From: Lucifuga dentata
Lineage: Eukaryota; Chordata; Actinopteri; Ophidiiformes; Bythitidae
Assembly (NCBI GenBank): GCA_014773175.1
Contig: VXCM01002128.1
Span: 1 to 64,000, forward strand
DNA: 64,000 nt
Direction: 5' to 3'
Both the position numbers and the translations under genes were made by a program. The stretch's first letter is position 1. Every line of letters begins with the position of its first letter. This document shows, piece after piece, positions 50,401 through 56,535 of the stretch. Under the pieces are notes generated by a model. It was given only the letters and a program-made list of their open reading frames with translations. It was not told the DNA's origin and did no database searches.

Positions 50401-53400
50401 TACGCCGGTGTGATGAGTGGTACACCAGAGGGGGTGGCATATCCGCAAGGCACAGGCACCGAGTAGCCTGAGGTGATGCCGATGGGGCTGGTGTGGATAT
50501 CCTGGGCCTCTCCCTCTCGCTCCTTCTGCTCCATTGGAGAGGAAGGGGGAGAGGAAGGGGGAGAGGAAGGGGAAAAGGAGGGTCTGTGCTGCTGCTCGAG
50601 CTGCTGCAGTTGGAGAGGGGTGATGTCGATCACAGAGTAGGGGTTTACTTTGCCCTGGGAGGTGGTCCTGGGGACAGTCTGTGGAGGGCAAGGGTCATTG
50701 CTGGACACTTCCTGGCCTTCACTGCCTAGTGAGAGAAAACACAAGAAAGATACAGCATGCTTAAAAAAATAAAGATCTGAGAAGTGATAAGTTATACGTC
50801 ATAATAATGAAAACTGTCAATTTAATAATTCCACTCTTAAAGCAGGATAGAGTGGGTAGGCTTTGTCCCCAACTATGATTAGATGAGCTAATTCAAAGAT
50901 ACAGCAGGAAACAAGATCAGTACAATGTGATTACAATATCATTTATCTGAATATTAATAATTAAATCCATAATTATTTTAGCTGATTTATTCTTAATGCG
51001 AATCATATTGTGGAAACACTAAAAAATAATGCATTTACCAAGGTTGAAGATAGTCTAAATATACTGGTATACATTTGATGATGACCACTGCCATCAAATT
51101 TAATTATTTCAGCCTGTAATCTGTATTACATCAACTACATTTATGATAAATCATCATTCTTTAGTTAATTATCCTTCCATAATGGTAGAAGGCAAATATA
51201 TGTGTTAAGATGTATATTAAGTTTCATACAGAAAACATTCTAAGTTTTTACAACAGGAAAAGAACAGGTGTGACTAATACCATTAACGATGGTGCTGGCA
51301 CACCTCAAATGGAACTCAGCCATTATTAATATTATTAGTTACACCTGTGTGTGTGACAACTGAAAATATCTTTATGTTGTATTTGCACCTTTCACCCCCC
51401 CATCGCTCAAATAGTTATGTTAAAGTTACAGATAGAATGAATACCATAGTTGGCATCTGATTGACACAGCAGGTAGAATCTGAGGACACTAATTGTTCAA
51501 ACGGGTTTTTAACAATATGTTATGATTTTTCAACTTCCCATGTGCTTATATCGGAACAAACAATGCCTGACCAATTCCACAACAAAGTGCAAGAAATTAT
51601 TGGATATGCCTGGTAGTTATCTCAGTTCATTTTATCACATGCTATAGGTTTTTCCTGTTTGCTCTGATTTTCCCTATACTTCATTTATTTTCAATATACA
51701 GCATGAGCTTTATTTTCAACCAAGTGCCTCAGAACTATGTTATTTTAAAATAATGACAAATTTCTTATACACCTTTCCTAAATGCATTTGACTTTCTTTG
51801 TGGTTTTGTGTTATAGCCATTGGCATTGGTATGCACCACGCATCTATGGATCATCATGTAGATCCCAGCAACAACAATAACAGTTAAAGTGAGAATTCTG
51901 GAATTGTAATAAGTATGTAATCAATATCAAACATAGTCAATGGAGGATTCAAGTATGAGGGTGTGTGTATATGTATATATGTATATGTGTGTGTGTTCAC
52001 ACCGTGCATTCTTTAGAAGGGCAGAAACTGAATGATTAGTGTAAGGTGGCCAATTCTCAGCTTTGGTACCACAGGGTTGAATGGGGGTCTGAGAATGAGC
52101 AGAGCCCAGCCTGCTGCCGTCAAGCCTTTCAGTGATAAAAGCCAGACAACCTCCTACACCAAGCAGCTGCAGATACACGGTGTCATGATAGAGACTGACT
52201 GCCGAACAGTACTGCCAGAAGAGTCAGAAAAATGGCCCAAAACATGCCAGGAGAATGTGGAGTAAAAACATATTAGTCTATGAATAAAGATACTACAGAA
52301 GACATACCAAAATTTGGATCATTACGTATCATGCATGTACGTATCATGCATTATCTGAGGGCCTGATCAACAATTCAAGTACAGAGAAGTTTAGCAAAGG
52401 CTAGAATGTTGTCACCCCCCCTACAGTCAACAATCAAATGTCATTACTTTTTGGCACACAAACCTGTTTTTCCAGGATTTGCTTCTGCATCATGAGGAGG
52501 GGGAGGTAGTGGTAAATCTGTCAGCTTGTCATCGGTCCCCTCCGTTGCAGATGTCCCCTCTCCATCTGGTGTTATTCCACCTGCTGTGGGAGATCTGGCC
52601 ATGGCAACTGTTGTGGCTGCTGATAATAGAGCTGGGTCGACTGTGGCAGAAGGTGCTGAAGGGTCCAGGACGGGGAGACGACCCTCGGGGTGACCCGCCA
52701 CAAAACTGACCTCTCTGTCAGCCTCGGCGTTGGGCTCCAGGGGAGGGGGGGGTGGGCGGTCAGCCTCAGGAATGTCATCACCGCTGTCGTCAAACTCGAA
52801 GGCCTCCCCCTCATCTTCTTCTGCAAAGGGGGCATCATCTGCCAACACTAGAAACATACAAAGACATGAGACAAGGTGAAATGTCTATGTTTGGAAAGGG
52901 AAACAGCATTTGATATGTGCCAAATGCCAATGTTTTATGTTTTCCTTGGGTGGCTAAATCCATCAGGGCCACCCACCATACTGTGCATAGGCTGAGAGGA
53001 TTATATTTGAATGCTTCAGTTATGTAATAGCTTTGGCAGTCTTTTTTCATCTTGTCCCTGGTGGACAATATAACCTCTCTCTGACTGTGAGTCAATCAAA
53101 TTAAAAGCAACACAATGTTGCTGGTACTGTCAATTTGGGCGTCGCTGTTTTACAAAAAAGTATATAATTTTACATCATAGCCTTTTTATATGTAATGCGT
53201 ACCCATAAATAGCCCTACCTGATCAGCAAAAACCACTACATCTACTTTGACCGCTAGGACCAACATACCACATATGTATTATTTCTGAGATGTGTATCCC
53301 TTCGGGATAAAATATTTAAACAGTAAGGCACAACTGAGGTATTTGATAATTTATTTCACCCAGAGGCTCCTGTCATAACCATTTACAGATACACAGATAC

Positions 53401-56400
53401 ACAGTGGGTGGGAATTCTACTGGCAGGGCTGAAAGGCATGAGACTGTTCCAAACAGACTTATAATTAAGGGTGGGGTCTACTAGACCAGTATGTTTTCTT
53501 ACAGAGCTCTCACATTAAGGCTTTGCAGCAAAACAACACATCAACTGCTCCACTTCACGGCAAAAAAAAAAAAAAAAAACNAAAAAAAAAAAAAAAAACT
53601 AGGTCAGAACTACATGATATAGTCTGTGTTCAAATGCGTCACGTTCACGTCGGAGAGCTCGCTTGGCAACCGGCAGGAAGGGAATAGCACATTTCTTTCC
53701 AGTTTCTACAGCGCAATTACGCCAGCTGTAACTCCCTCCAGTGACGAATAATTTAGTTTGAGATTATCTGTTACTTCAGATCTGATGATTACGGTGCAAG
53801 ACTAAATCATCGGGGTCAAAGAGCAAGGGGAAGTAAAAGGTTTAAGAATGCAGGTTGTTAACTTTAATGAAAAGTTTTGAGGCTGTGGAAAACAGTGTCA
53901 AGTGCTGACAATGTGTAAAAATCATACTGAATCTAAGATTTATTAAGAAAAGGGGGAAATAAACAAAGCAAAATTTATCCAACACTTGTAACCTGAATTT
54001 CGGTGAATGCTTGATAGTCATTCAAGCAGAGTTCACACGCTCAGCCAAAATCAGAGTTTCTGAATAGACAGAATTTTAGTTCATGCCATTCAGATGCTTC
54101 TCATGTGTTGCTGATTTCCTTTATAATCCAGTCAAATTATAGACAGTGTCCCTGTGGGAGCTAAGAGTAAAGAAATCCCTATTACTTCCGAAAAAAAGAT
54201 AAGGCAGAGTTCTGTTCTTATGGATACCACAAATTCTATAAGCATTTCTGAGTCAGTAGTCACAGCTTGACTGTATTAACTCACAGTCTAAAGTCTTGCT
54301 CTCATATCCTGACTTCTCAAAGAAAACAAAAACCTCCAAGTTTGTTCCAGGAGTTCATTTCCTCAGCGACTCAAACTCACAGCCAGCCGAAATAGCTCAG
54401 TTGGGAGAGCGTTAGACTGAAGATCTAAAGGTCCCTGGTTCAATCCCGGGTTTCGGCATTTTGACCTCTCTCAATCCTAGCCAGTCCTTTGCCACAGATA
54501 AAAACCCAGTTATGTAACCCTCCATAAAGCTTTTTTCACACACATAGACTAACCCTTTCCACTCTGAAGCATCAGGTATGCTTTACTTTTTAAGTACAAC
54601 CTGCTTGACCCAATCAACTCTTCCTACTTTCATGTGGTAATTTACTATTTAGCCTGGCTGATAAGGTTACTCTTTACACACATTTACCGTCAACTGAACC
54701 ACCTTCACTATTGTGACATGCTGTGTTATGCCTCAAGGCCTAAACTGCCCACTAATTGTAGCCAAGTAAATCTTAAACTGCCTTTAGCCACTCTGATAAC
54801 TTTGAAGTCCCTCGTAGTATGGTACACACCTCTAAATCATCAGTACAGTTCCCTCAGGCTTTGACAGGTAGTTGTCCTATAGTCAGTGTGTGTGAAGGAA
54901 TGGTCCATGTCAACACTGTGACCCTGTGTCCATCTGGACCCGTGACTAAAGGGCATTTGCAGAGAGGAGGAGAGAACAAAGAGAACAAACCTGGAAAATG
55001 AGATGCTATCTGTCTTTTTTTCCATCTGAGGATTAATGAATTGCGCAGGCCACAGAGATAAGGCACAGCTAGCTGCCTTTAAGTTTCTGGTCCAGAACTA
55101 CAGGATGGTTATTCATGTGCTAATAATTGGCCTAATATGCATTCTCACTCACCGAGGCTGTCTACAGTTTCAATGTGAAACGCTTTGATTTAACTACAAC
55201 CACCATTCAATAGCAGATCTCCCACGACAGGACACTCACATTTGGAAGTGTGTGTATGTGTAGATTAATTAAGTCTGATATTGGACTTACAGTACACACA
55301 CAAGGGAAGAACCTTCCCAACTACATACGAAAACCTGTTGTCACTTTTCTCTTATCTTTCAACTGCTGTAAGGATGTTTGGTATGCAAGATGACACAAAG
55401 TACAAGAAAAACAGTGCACACACTTACTGTACATGCACACTGACACACATGGCCTAGCTGAGGTACCCATTGTTCATTCATAACCACAGTATGGATTCTG
55501 TTCTGTGGAGCTGTACCCACTCAGCTGCTCTGCTTAACTGATTCACTGGGTTATAGTCCGCTCCAGCATCGACCTGGCGACAAGGCGAGAGACTGACCAG
55601 CTGGAGACGAAGCATTTCTGCGGCTTGTGTCATTCCCCGGAGGCTGTGTATTTGTGTAGTTGTGTGTGTGTGTTACAGCAGTATTTGGCCTAATACTGAG
55701 GCACATTGTCTGATATTCACAGCAATGCAGCACATTTTATCCTCCCTACTCCCTTGTCCCTCTGCCCACTCACTCCACAGCATGGAGGAGAGGAATGTGT
55801 TGTTGACTCACGCTGTCCATCTTAACCAGCCCTCCAGGAAGAGATCCAACTCCAAAATGACCCACAGAAGCGAGCAGGTGTCGCTATTGATCTAAGATCT
55901 GTTTTAAAAAGACAAACTGTGACAAAGATAACGCCGTCAGTTCTTTCTTGGGGTCATTCCAATGATAATTTACCAGCAGAAGTTAAAAAAAAATGTCTCT
56001 TGACTTCTCTTTGGCCACATCCTACGCACAAAATAAATTGCATTATCACTTTGACTAGTTGGCAAGAGTGAAAAAATATTTATCCATTAAACATGACAAA
56101 GAAAGAAAGTTGTCTTGAGTTACAAACATTGTATAGTCAAGTTTATATCCATCTGTTTGCTGAATCTGAACATCCAGCTCAAAACAACAGTGGCCCGTAC
56201 AGGGATCGAACCCGCGACCTTGGCGTTATTAGCACCACGCTCTAACCAACTGAGCTAACCGGCCCCTGCAAAACTAGTTAATGATTTGTTTTGTGAGTTT
56301 ATACCCAGTGCTGATAGTGAGAAGGAAAAAGATGGTAAGATTTTTTTCTTGAGGTGTTTCTAAGAGCTGAAGAACAACTAAAAAAATGTATAAAGTATGT

Positions 56401-56463
56401 GAGACACAAAACTTTGTTGACATTACTTTCAGGAGGAGGGGGAGGGAATTCTTCCACGTCCAT
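13052..56463 (-). CDS. arhgef10: Rho guanine nucleotide exchange factor 10 (ARHGEF10), 28 coding exons
   Basis: Exons in transcript order: 56427-56463, 52464-52847, 50293-50725, 49117-49153, 48882-48964, 48516-48572, 47746-47933, 46638-46754, 45761-45872, 45439-45548, 45276-45353, 45011-45190, 44298-44414, 43734-43826, 43003-43173, 42287-42432, 41412-41599, 37387-37502, 35932-36059, 34673-34773, 33819-33940, 32370-32456, 31254-31477, 30112-30269, 25947-26089, 21509-21683, 14359-14481, 13052-13625. Every junction is GT-AG and phases agree throughout once two false duplications are removed, giving about 1450 residues (human 1369). Order: acidic/proline-rich N-terminus, DH domain (about 495-700), PH-like region (about 715-850), WD-like region (about 980-1300), conserved C-terminus ending MVWQIPL. 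ARHGEF10 is a cytoplasmic exchange factor for Rho GTPases, linked in humans to nerve conduction velocity. The C-terminus and the neighbour kbtbd11 favour arhgef10 over arhgef10l. The first exon is the least certain. Confidence 0.93.
13152..13280. repeat. False 64-bp duplication around a single N in arhgef10 exon 28
   Basis: 13152-13215 equals 13217-13280, with N at 13216. The peptide it would duplicate ([18 protein letters not shown]) occurs once in ARHGEF10 proteins. Confidence 0.92.
13754..14310. mobile_element. TTAA-bounded element, right end slightly truncated
   Basis: It starts AGGACCATACCAGTG directly after TTAA (13750-13753), followed by CATGTTTAAGCCCAATAAAT. It ends in the inverted counterpart ATTGGGCTTAAACATGCAAAA near 14306 and lacks the outermost bases. 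It occupies most of the short intron between exons 27 and 28. Confidence 0.72.
14359..30269 (-). CDS. arhgef10: arhgef10 exons 24-27: WD40-like repeats
   Basis: Exons 30112-30269, 25947-26089, 21509-21683 and 14359-14481, separated by introns of 4.0, 4.3 and 7.0 kb. Landmarks are [60 protein letters not shown] with [20 protein letters not shown], and [20 protein letters not shown] followed by [10 protein letters not shown]. They form the beta-propeller-like half of ARHGEF10. The exon 24 donor G|GTGTGTGTG runs straight into a (GT)n tract, so repeat-length variation touches the splice site. Confidence 0.94.
14482..16060. other. arhgef10 intron 26, part next to exon 27
   Basis: No gene recognised. 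It contains a poly-C run with a lone N (15338-15355). Confidence 0.5.
16066..16471. mobile_element. 5' two-thirds of a TTAA-bounded element
   Basis: TTAA (16062-16065) is followed by AAGATCATAATGGTGG and TTTTGCATGTTTGAGCCCAA, then the family interior. The right third is missing and the sequence passes directly into a LINE-like tail. Confidence 0.65.
16476..16536 (+). mobile_element. 3' tail of a non-LTR retrotransposon or related SINE
   Basis: The sequence CTCCAGCCCCCCACAATCC, then GTAAAGGATAAGCAGGTGTA and (ATGG)n, is the typical 3' end of L2-like non-LTR elements in teleosts. Only the tail is present, as expected of a severely 5'-truncated insertion. Confidence 0.65.
16537..21508. other. 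arhgef10 intron 26, part next to exon 26
   Basis: No gene recognised. Holds a poly-T run with an N (17786-17827), a hairpin (17539-17586), a (CA)n tract (19096-19124), a poly-A run (19321-19347) and a segment at 20030-20220 that reads like an old DNA-transposon remnant (AAAGCAGATTTTGATGAAAC). A lone N at 16854 sits in a C run. Confidence 0.5.
17539..17586. repeat. Hairpin-forming inverted repeat
   Basis: TCAGCGGGAAGT (17547-17558), loop AAGG, then ACTTCCCGCTGA (17563-17574). The outer stem GATTTGGA/TCCAAATC is offset by a 4-base bulge. Nothing around it suggests a microRNA or other gene. Confidence 0.7.
21684..25946. other. arhgef10 intron 25
   Basis: No gene recognised. Poly-A run at 22062-22083. 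Segments near 22120-22200 and 23800-24060 resemble degraded fish DNA transposons (short GATTTTGGTGAAAT-like and GGTGGCGCTGTAAT-like words), not assigned to a family. Confidence 0.45.
26090..30111. other. arhgef10 intron 24
   Basis: No gene recognised. Open frames are short and lack similarity to known proteins. The exon 24 side ends in (CT)n and (CA)n tracts at 30001-30110, with a lone N at 30073. Confidence 0.45.
30001..30110. repeat. Compound (CT)n/(CA)n microsatellite at a splice donor, with N join
   Basis: The block TCTCTCTCACACTCACTCAC followed by (CA)n occurs on both sides of the N at 30073. The second copy abuts the arhgef10 exon 24 donor, so its (GT)n on the minus strand forms the intron start. 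Confidence 0.85.
30441..30646. mobile_element. hAT-like MITE in arhgef10 intron 23
   Basis: The left end AGTGGTTCTTGAAC is inverted against the right end TTGAGAACCACT. The interior holds GTACATGTAC and CAGAGGTGGTACATTG. Ends of the AGTGGTTCT type are typical of hAT-derived MITEs in vertebrates. About 206 bp, with no coding capacity. Confidence 0.6.
31254..36059 (-). CDS. arhgef10: arhgef10 exons 19-23: linker and start of the WD-like region
   Basis: Exons 35932-36059, 34673-34773, 33819-33940, 32370-32456 and 31254-31477. Landmarks are [20 protein letters not shown], then [56 protein letters not shown] and [20 protein letters not shown]. They match the post-PH part of ARHGEF10 in order and spacing. 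Exon 19 ends on two bases (AA) before a weak donor GTCTGT; the G of exon 20 completes a Lys codon. Confidence 0.94.
32885..32958 (-). tRNA. tRNA-Ile (anticodon AAT)
   Basis: 74 bases on the minus strand starting GGCCGGTTAGCTCAGTTGG, with anticodon loop CTAATAA and GGTTCGATCC in the T arm. It matches the vertebrate nuclear tRNA-Ile(AAT) sequence almost exactly. The A box TTAGCTCAGTTGG and B box are intact, and TTTT follows within 15 bases of the 3' end as a Pol III terminator. It lies in arhgef10 intron 21, in the same orientation as the host gene. Confidence 0.96.
33641..33714 (-). tRNA. tRNA-Ile (anticodon AAT), variant loop
   Basis: 74 bases, 760 bp from the previous copy and also in intron 21. 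The anticodon loop reads GTAATAA, giving G at position 32 where C is normal. The 3' side of the anticodon stem reads CACCA, improving pairing with TGGTG. The promoter boxes are intact and a T5 terminator follows. The rest of the gene is unchanged, so it may be expressed, but the purine at position 32 is unusual. Confidence 0.9.
35661..35819. repeat. (AG)n, (ACAG)n and (GT)n microsatellites
   Basis: An (AG)n run followed by about six ACAG units (to 35708), then a long (TG)n run (35779-35819). It lies in intron 19, just left of exon 19. Confidence 0.9.
36774..36832. repeat. (GT)n microsatellite
   Basis: A nearly pure GT dinucleotide tract with one GTAT interruption, in arhgef10 intron 18. Confidence 0.92.
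37387..42432 (-). CDS. arhgef10: arhgef10 exons 16-18: PH-like region
   Basis: Exons 42287-42432, 41412-41599 and 37387-37502. Exon 16 includes [17 protein letters not shown], a typical PH-domain beta-strand pair. Exon 17 contains a Gly-Ser run ([13 protein letters not shown]) in a loop and then [18 protein letters not shown]. Exon 18 encodes [17 protein letters not shown] and a helical segment ending LKGNYQ. The intron between exons 17 and 18 is 3.9 kb. A 55-bp false duplication with an (AG)n tract (41290-41400) lies just beyond the exon 17 donor and does not affect coding. Confidence 0.93.
40360..40470. repeat. Polypurine tract
   Basis: About 110 bases are nearly all purines on the plus strand (GGGAGGGAGGGAG and AGAGAGAGAG words). 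Intronic. Confidence 0.8.
41290..41400. repeat. False 55-bp duplication with (AG)n around a single N
   Basis: 41290-41344 equals 41346-41400 around the N at 41345. The unique lead CTCTGTAGGTCATTGCTAAA is present in both. It lies 11 bases beyond the exon 17 end, inside the intron. Confidence 0.88.
42946..42991. repeat. (CA)n/(CG) rich microsatellite next to the exon 15 donor
   Basis: Alternating CA and CG dinucleotides within about 12-55 bases of the arhgef10 exon 15 donor at 43002. Confidence 0.85.
43003..45353 (-). CDS. arhgef10: arhgef10 exons 11-15: DH (RhoGEF) catalytic domain
   Basis: Exons 45276-45353, 45011-45190, 44298-44414, 43734-43826 and 43003-43173, all phase 0, encode the Dbl-homology domain. 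Conserved region 1 is [20 protein letters not shown]. Next come [14 protein letters not shown] and [16 protein letters not shown]. Conserved region 3 is [20 protein letters not shown], followed by helix 6, [20 protein letters not shown], and LAEKLNEKK. This domain loads GTP onto Rho-family proteins. The usual conserved residues (Glu in CR1, the KPIQR motif) are intact, so it should be catalytically competent. Confidence 0.96.
45439..45872 (-). CDS. arhgef10: arhgef10 exons 9-10: basic segment and linker into the DH domain
   Basis: Exon 9 (45761-45872) encodes [20 protein letters not shown] followed by a basic [13 protein letters not shown] stretch, highly conserved in the family. Exon 10 (45439-45548) has [13 protein letters not shown] and ends EGLSQQQ just before the DH domain. 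Splice sites: acceptors CACCCAAG|ATG and CTTTTAG|AGAGG; donors CATG|GTACGC and CAG|GTAATG. Confidence 0.92.
46638..49153 (-). CDS. arhgef10: arhgef10 exons 4-8: tyrosine/acidic linker before the DH domain
   Basis: Five short exons (49117-49153, 48882-48964, 48516-48572, 47746-47933, 46638-46754). They carry two related DDV motifs, DEVIYDDVP in exon 6 and DEMIYDDVE in exon 7, then [15 protein letters not shown] in exon 7, shared with the ARHGEF10 family. Exon 8 encodes [19 protein letters not shown], a predicted coiled-coil start. The repeated IYDDV motifs could be phosphotyrosine sites; that is inference. Confidence 0.88.
47133..47395. repeat. Two poly-T runs each containing a single N
   Basis: Poly-T of more than 30 bases around the N at 47162, and again around the N at 47369, in arhgef10 intron 7. 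The true run lengths are unknown. Confidence 0.85.
47583..47611. repeat. Short perfect hairpin
   Basis: CCCCCTTTGATA (47583-47594), a 5-base loop, then TATCAAAGGGGG (47600-47611). Intronic, about 135 bases from the exon 7 donor. Confidence 0.7.
50293..50725 (-). CDS. arhgef10: arhgef10 exon 3, broken by a false 63-bp duplication
   Basis: Acceptor CTCACTAG|GCAGTG; donor GAGGACG|GTAAAGG. It encodes [12 protein letters not shown], then [16 protein letters not shown], then [18 protein letters not shown], motifs present in ARHGEF10 but not ARHGEF10L. 50321-50383 and 50385-50447 are identical around the N at 50384. The 64-base excess shifts the frame. With one copy removed the exon is 369 bases and in phase with both neighbours. 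Confidence 0.9.
50321..50447. repeat. False 63-bp duplication around a single N in arhgef10 exon 3
   Basis: 50321-50383 equals 50385-50447, with N at 50384. It repeats the coding of [20 protein letters not shown] and shifts the frame by one base. Confidence 0.92.
50726..52463. other. arhgef10 intron 2
   Basis: No gene recognised. Ordinary A/T-rich sequence with a short TATATGTATATG stretch near 51970. Confidence 0.5.
52464..52847 (-). CDS. arhgef10: arhgef10 exon 2: acidic N-terminal region
   Basis: Acceptor TTTCTAG|TGTTGGC; donor AAAACAG|GTTTGTG. It encodes [20 protein letters not shown], then a proline-rich and low-complexity stretch. The [10 protein letters not shown] core is shared by ARHGEF10 and ARHGEF10L and is the strongest N-terminal family signature. 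The remainder is variable and probably disordered. Confidence 0.9.
52848..54385. other. arhgef10 intron 1, part next to exon 2
   Basis: No protein gene recognised. A poly-A run is split by an N at 53581 (53562-53599). Confidence 0.5.
54386..54458 (+). tRNA. tRNA-Phe (anticodon GAA)
   Basis: 73 bases starting GCCGAAATAGCTCAGTTGGG, with anticodon loop CTGAAGA and T arm GGTTCAATCC, ending GGGTTTCGGCA. The acceptor stem GCCGAAA pairs with TTTCGGC. It is identical in type to vertebrate nuclear tRNA-Phe. T4 follows immediately as terminator. It lies in arhgef10 intron 1 on the opposite strand to the host gene. Confidence 0.97.
54459..56190. other. arhgef10 intron 1, part between the tRNA genes
   Basis: No protein gene recognised. 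Short (GT)n-like stretches near 55250 and 55657-55674 only. Confidence 0.5.
56191..56264 (-). tRNA. tRNA-Ile (anticodon AAT)
   Basis: 74 bases on the minus strand with a normal anticodon loop CTAATAA and B box GGTTCGATCC. One C-to-T change near position 63 turns a T-stem pair into a G-T wobble. TTTT follows within about 15 bases. It lies in intron 1, only about 160 bases downstream of arhgef10 coding exon 1. Confidence 0.95.
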
Positions 56464-56535
56464 GCTTGGCGCTTGTCTCCTGCACAAGCTCTTCACTCAG
56501 CAGCAAACCAGGATCCACTACGCCATCGCACATCC
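56427..56535 (-). CDS. arhgef10: arhgef10 exon 1 of the coding part, with 5' UTR and an overlapping upstream ORF
   Basis: The exon starts after the acceptor TTCTTTTAG|GGATG at 56535 and ends at the donor CTGAAA|GTAATG at 56427. The ATG at 56463 encodes [12 protein letters not shown] and leaves one base, A. That joins TG of exon 2 to give a phase-consistent E-M-LADDAPF junction. An in-frame TGA lies 12 codons upstream of this ATG, so it is the first usable Met in its frame. A second ATG at 56533, in another frame, opens a 34-codon upstream ORF that ends at 56429 and overlaps the main start. An upstream non-coding exon is implied but not located. No homology beyond the short acidic/proline motif supports it. 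Confidence 0.6.

Noticed and set aside
13052..56463. Assignment to arhgef10l instead of arhgef10
   Set aside because: The proline/tyrosine-rich exon 3 motifs, the [15 protein letters not shown]-terminus and the kbtbd11 neighbour fit ARHGEF10.
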